DNA from: Chloroflexota bacterium
GTDB taxonomy: Bacteria; Chloroflexota; Anaerolineae; B4-G1; SLSP01
Length of the DNA stretch: 15,370 nt
Assembly: GCA_022707725.1 (NCBI GenBank)
Contig: JAKJAB010000050.1
Span: 1 to 15,370 of the forward strand
Reading direction: 5' to 3'
Below the pieces are notes generated by a model. It was not told the DNA's origin. It saw only the letters and a list, made by a program, of their open reading frames with translations, and did no database searches. The first letter of the stretch is position 1. Each line of letters opens with the position of its first letter. Below, in pieces: positions 13,658-15,370 of this stretch. A program made the position numbers and the translations under genes.

Positions 13658-13915
13658 TTATTTCAAATCCAGCAGCCGATCGATCTTGGGGCGATCGAAA
13701 CCGACGACGGTGTGGCTGTCGATGCGAATCACCGGCACGCCCTGCTGCCCGCTCATCCGCTCCATATCACGCGCGGCGTGTGCATCGCGCGAGACATCGA
13801 CATCCGTGAAGTGGATGCCGCGGGTCCGCAGGTATTGCTTCGCGTGTCGGCAATGCGGACAGGTCGGCGTTGAAAACACAATGACTTTGGGTTGTCGCTT
13901 TTTCTCACTGTTCAT
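13658..13915 (-). CDS. Glutaredoxin-like thiol-disulfide oxidoreductase (NrdH/YruB type)
   Basis: 85 residues forming a minimal thioredoxin fold: beta strand KVIVFSTPT, active-site CPHC (C19-C22), second strand IHFTDVDVSRD, cis-proline motif GVPVI (59-63) and the closing VVGFDRPKIDRLLDL. The ending GFD-x-x-K-x-x-x-LL is typical of small bacterial glutaredoxin-like proteins that take electrons from thioredoxin reductase or a low-molecular-weight thiol. A role as electron donor for ribonucleotide reductase is suggested only by the divergent nrdR gene. The ATG at 13915 has GGAGAG eight bases upstream; further upstream codons lie in AT-rich promoter sequence. Probably monocistronic, bounded by its own promoter and terminator. 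Confidence 0.87.
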   Translation of the reverse strand: MNSEKKRQPKVIVFSTPTCPHCRHAKQYLRTRGIHFTDVDVSRDAHAARDMERMSGQQGVPVIRIDSHTVVGFDRPKIDRLLDLK

Positions 13916-13954
13916 TATTTTCTCTCCAACAATATAATAGATTATCGTATTCTT

Positions 13955-13982
13955 ATTATAAATCACTCTGTGGTTTTGTCAA
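13955..13982 (-). promoter_or_regulatory. Consensus promoter of the glutaredoxin-like gene
   Basis: Perfect TTGACA (13977-13982) and perfect TATAAT (13955-13960) with a 16-base spacer on the minus strand. This is the strongest promoter match in the window. Its -35 element is five bases from the -35 element of the nrdR promoter on the other strand. Confidence 0.8.
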
Positions 13983-13987
13983 AACAC

Positions 13988-14015
13988 TTGCCATCTCTGA
14001 TGAGTATGCTATAGT
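13988..14015 (+). promoter_or_regulatory. Promoter of nrdR
   Basis: TTGCCA (13988-13993) and extended -10 TGCTATAGT (hexamer 14010-14015) with a 16-base spacer, 42 bases upstream of the nrdR ATG. Confidence 0.7.
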
Positions 14016-14057
14016 CACAATGAGTGTGGATCCAGGCAAAGGTGAAAGGAGAACCCG

Positions 14058-14513
14058 ATGAAATGCCCGTACTGTAGCTCCAACGAGACCAAGGTCATCG
14101 ATACACGCGCCGACGCGCAAGGCCACGTGCGCAGGCGGCGGGAATGTGAGGCCTGCGCACGGCGCTTCAGTACCCTTGAACGGGCGATCTTGACCTCGCC
14201 CCTGGTGATCAAACGCGACGGGCGGCGTGAGGAATTCGACGCCCAAAAGCTGACGTCGGGCTTGCGCATCGCATGTGCGCGGCGGCCCATCTCTGCCGAG
14301 GACCTGGATCGCATTGTGGAGCGGGTGGAGTACGCCATCCGCCAAACCGGACGCACTGAAGTGCCCAGCCATGTCATCGGCGACATCGTCATCGACGAAC
14401 TACGGCAACTCGACGAGGTGGCTTACATCCGGTATGCCATCGTCTACCTCGGCTTGAGCGATCTGGAGTCCATCCGCAACGAAATGGAACGTCTCCGCGC
14501 CAACCGACGGTAA
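14058..14513 (+). CDS. nrdR: Transcriptional repressor NrdR
   Basis: 151 residues, the usual family length. The zinc ribbon has C3 and C6 (MKCPYC) and C30 and C33 (RRRRECEAC), followed by ARRFSTLER. An ATP-cone domain runs from about 49 (VIKRDGRREEFDAQKL) to 137. NrdR binds paired NrdR boxes and represses ribonucleotide reductase genes according to the ATP/dATP state. All zinc ligands and the Arg-rich loop are present. ATG at 14058 preceded by AAAGGAG at good spacing. No ribonucleotide reductase gene is in the window; the divergent glutaredoxin-like gene is the only nearby candidate target. The gene is closed by the hairpin at 14529-14556. Confidence 0.96.
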   Translation: MKCPYCSSNETKVIDTRADAQGHVRRRRECEACARRFSTLERAILTSPLVIKRDGRREEFDAQKLTSGLRIACARRPISAEDLDRIVERVEYAIRQTGRTEVPSHVIGDIVIDELRQLDEVAYIRYAIVYLGLSDLESIRNEMERLRANRR

Positions 14514-14528
14514 GGTAACAGATAAAAG

Positions 14529-14556
14529 CACAGGGCGGGACATAACCCGCCCTGTG
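14529..14556. terminator. Bidirectional terminator between nrdR and greA
   Basis: Perfect 11-bp GC-rich stem CACAGGGCGGG / CCCGCCCTGTG with a 6-base loop between two convergent genes. The minus-strand side has TTTT after one intervening C; the plus-strand side has only TTCGT, so efficiency is probably higher leftward. Confidence 0.75.
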
Positions 14557-14572
14557 TTCGTCACCAGCACTG

Positions 14573-15049
14573 TCAGGCGATTTTCACGATGCGGAATTCG
14601 ATCGTACCGGCCGGCGCCTCGACCATAACCTTATCGCCAACGACACGTCCCATCAACGCCTCGCCCAAAGGCGACTCGTGCGAGATCTTGCCTTTTGTGG
14701 GGTCAGCCTCTAGCGGCCCCACGATGTGATAGGTTTCTTCGTCGTCGTAGCCTTCCTCGACGACCGTGACCAGACTGCCGAGCGTCGCCCGACCGTCAGT
14801 CCTGGTCGGTTCCTCGATCACCACAGCATACCGCAGCGCCGCTTCAAGTTCGCGGATGCGGCCTTCGAGAAAGCCTTGTTCCTCTTTCGCAGTGATATAA
14901 TCGGCATTTTCCGACAGATCGCCCTGTTTGATCGCAACACTTAAGCGCTGCGCCAAGGCCACACGACGCACGTTGATCAGTTCATCCAACTCCGCCTTCA
15001 GCTTCTCCAAGCCCTCAGGTGTGACGTATACAGGTTTATTTTCTACCAT
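14573..15049 (-). CDS. greA: Transcription elongation factor GreA
   Basis: 158 residues, full length. The N-terminal coiled coil has the Gre tip motif GDLSENADYITAKEEQ (43-58) with the acidic D44 and E47 that reach into the RNA polymerase secondary channel to stimulate transcript cleavage. The C-terminal FKBP-like domain contains LGSLVTVVEEG and ISHESPLGEALMGRVVGD. It rescues backtracked polymerase. The ATG at 15049 has GGAGG seven bases upstream. I see no convincing promoter in the 48 bases between the start and the preceding terminator hairpin, so expression may depend on read-through from the upstream aminopeptidase gene. Confidence 0.96.
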   Translation of the reverse strand: MVENKPVYVTPEGLEKLKAELDELINVRRVALAQRLSVAIKQGDLSENADYITAKEEQGFLEGRIRELEAALRYAVVIEEPTRTDGRATLGSLVTVVEEGYDDEETYHIVGPLEADPTKGKISHESPLGEALMGRVVGDKVMVEAPAGTIEFRIVKIA

Positions 15050-15090
15050 TTCGGTGCCTCCAGTTTACCTCCCGATGTTCTCAAGAATTT

Positions 15091-15136
15091 TCACAAAATC
15101 AAGCCCCCGACCTTGGGTTGTGGCCGGGGGCTTGAT
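15091..15136 (-). terminator. Terminator or attenuator between the M24 peptidase gene and greA
   Basis: 12-bp stem ATCAAGCCCCCG / CGGGGGCTTGAT (15098-15109 and 15125-15136) extended by a GG/CC pair. On the minus strand it is followed by only TTTT then GTGA. The short T-run could allow partial read-through into greA. Confidence 0.7.
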
Positions 15137-15148
15137 ATTAGGTAACAC

Positions 15149-15370
15149 TCAGTCCGGCCTGACGACGAAAGCGTTACGCGGTAACGTCGTCAACGTCTGC
15201 ACGCCTTCAGGCGTGACCACGACATCATCTTCGATGCGCACGCCGCCCACGCCTTCGAGATAGATGCCCGGCTCGACCGTGAAGGTCATTCCCGGCGCGA
15301 GCATTTGCGCGTTGCCGGCGACGATGTATGGCGGCTCGTGGGCTTCCAACCCCAAACCGTGCCCGGTGCG
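15149..15370 (-). CDS. M24-family (Xaa-Pro) aminopeptidase, C-terminal part (runs off the right edge)
   Basis: The last 73 residues of a pita-bread-fold metallopeptidase. RTGHGLGLEAHEPPY supplies a metal-binding His, FTVEPGIYLEGVGGVRIEDD contains the two metal-binding Glu residues (VEPG and RIED), and it ends LPRNAFVVRPD. This pattern fits Xaa-Pro aminopeptidase/dipeptidase (PepP/PepQ) rather than methionine aminopeptidase, because of the GVGGVRIEDDVVVT wording. These are two-metal cytoplasmic enzymes removing N-terminal residues before proline. The N-terminal part is outside the window. It precedes greA in the same direction, separated by the hairpin at 15098-15136. Confidence 0.9.
   Translation of the reverse strand, partial: RTGHGLGLEAHEPPYIVAGNAQMLAPGMTFTVEPGIYLEGVGGVRIEDDVVVTPEGVQTLTTLPRNAFVVRPD

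Overview
The window looks like chromosomal DNA of a Chloroflexota bacterium, most likely an Anaerolineae-type lineage. This is inferred from gene content rather than a marker gene: a CHAT-domain protein of the 'PELAVLPWEFIYDP' type, a separate alpha-helical repeat protein of the kind fused to CHAT domains in these bacteria, a single-pass Pro/Thr-rich surface protein, a TgpA-like transglutaminase in a moxR-DUF58 operon, and good matches to sigma70-type promoters. Base composition is moderately GC-rich and even across the genes. No rRNA, tRNA, CRISPR array, transposase or phage gene was seen, so most of the window is ordinary chromosome, with a few accessory-looking genes.

Left part (1-4660): the N-terminal part of a CHAT protein runs off the left edge on the minus strand and is divergent from a fumarylacetoacetate hydrolase-family gene (652-1431, +). 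That gene converges, with a 5-base gap, on the PT-rich membrane protein (minus), which lies directly downstream of and is probably translationally coupled to a full-length transmembrane sensor histidine kinase (dCache-HAMP-PAS-HisKA-HATPase). The kinase has its own promoter. No response regulator is present.

Central operon (10467 down to 4694, minus): moxR AAA ATPase, DUF58 protein, transglutaminase-like membrane protein, PlsC-type acyltransferase and a tentative 30-residue hydrophobic peptide, ending at a strong hairpin-plus-U terminator. MoxR/DUF58/transglutaminase is a widespread envelope-associated module. The MoxR protein here lacks about six residues immediately before the Walker B acidic pair, which is the most notable anomaly in the window.

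Right part (10538-15370): an RsmC-like rRNA methyltransferase (+) diverges from moxR across a region holding a perfect 7-bp palindrome. It converges on the helical repeat protein (minus), which is divergent from a stand-alone Wzz-type chain-length/co-polymerase protein (+). A glutaredoxin-like gene (minus) and nrdR (+) are transcribed from back-to-back promoters. A bidirectional terminator separates nrdR from greA (minus), and the C-terminal part of an M24 aminopeptidase (minus) runs off the right edge. Five terminators and eight promoters can be proposed with reasonable support, plus one or two weaker ones.

I did not find a convincing, wholly new multi-gene system. The best leads are the altered Walker B region in MoxR, the small hydrophobic ORF at the end of its operon, the kinase/PT-rich protein pair, and the separate CHAT-associated helical repeat gene.
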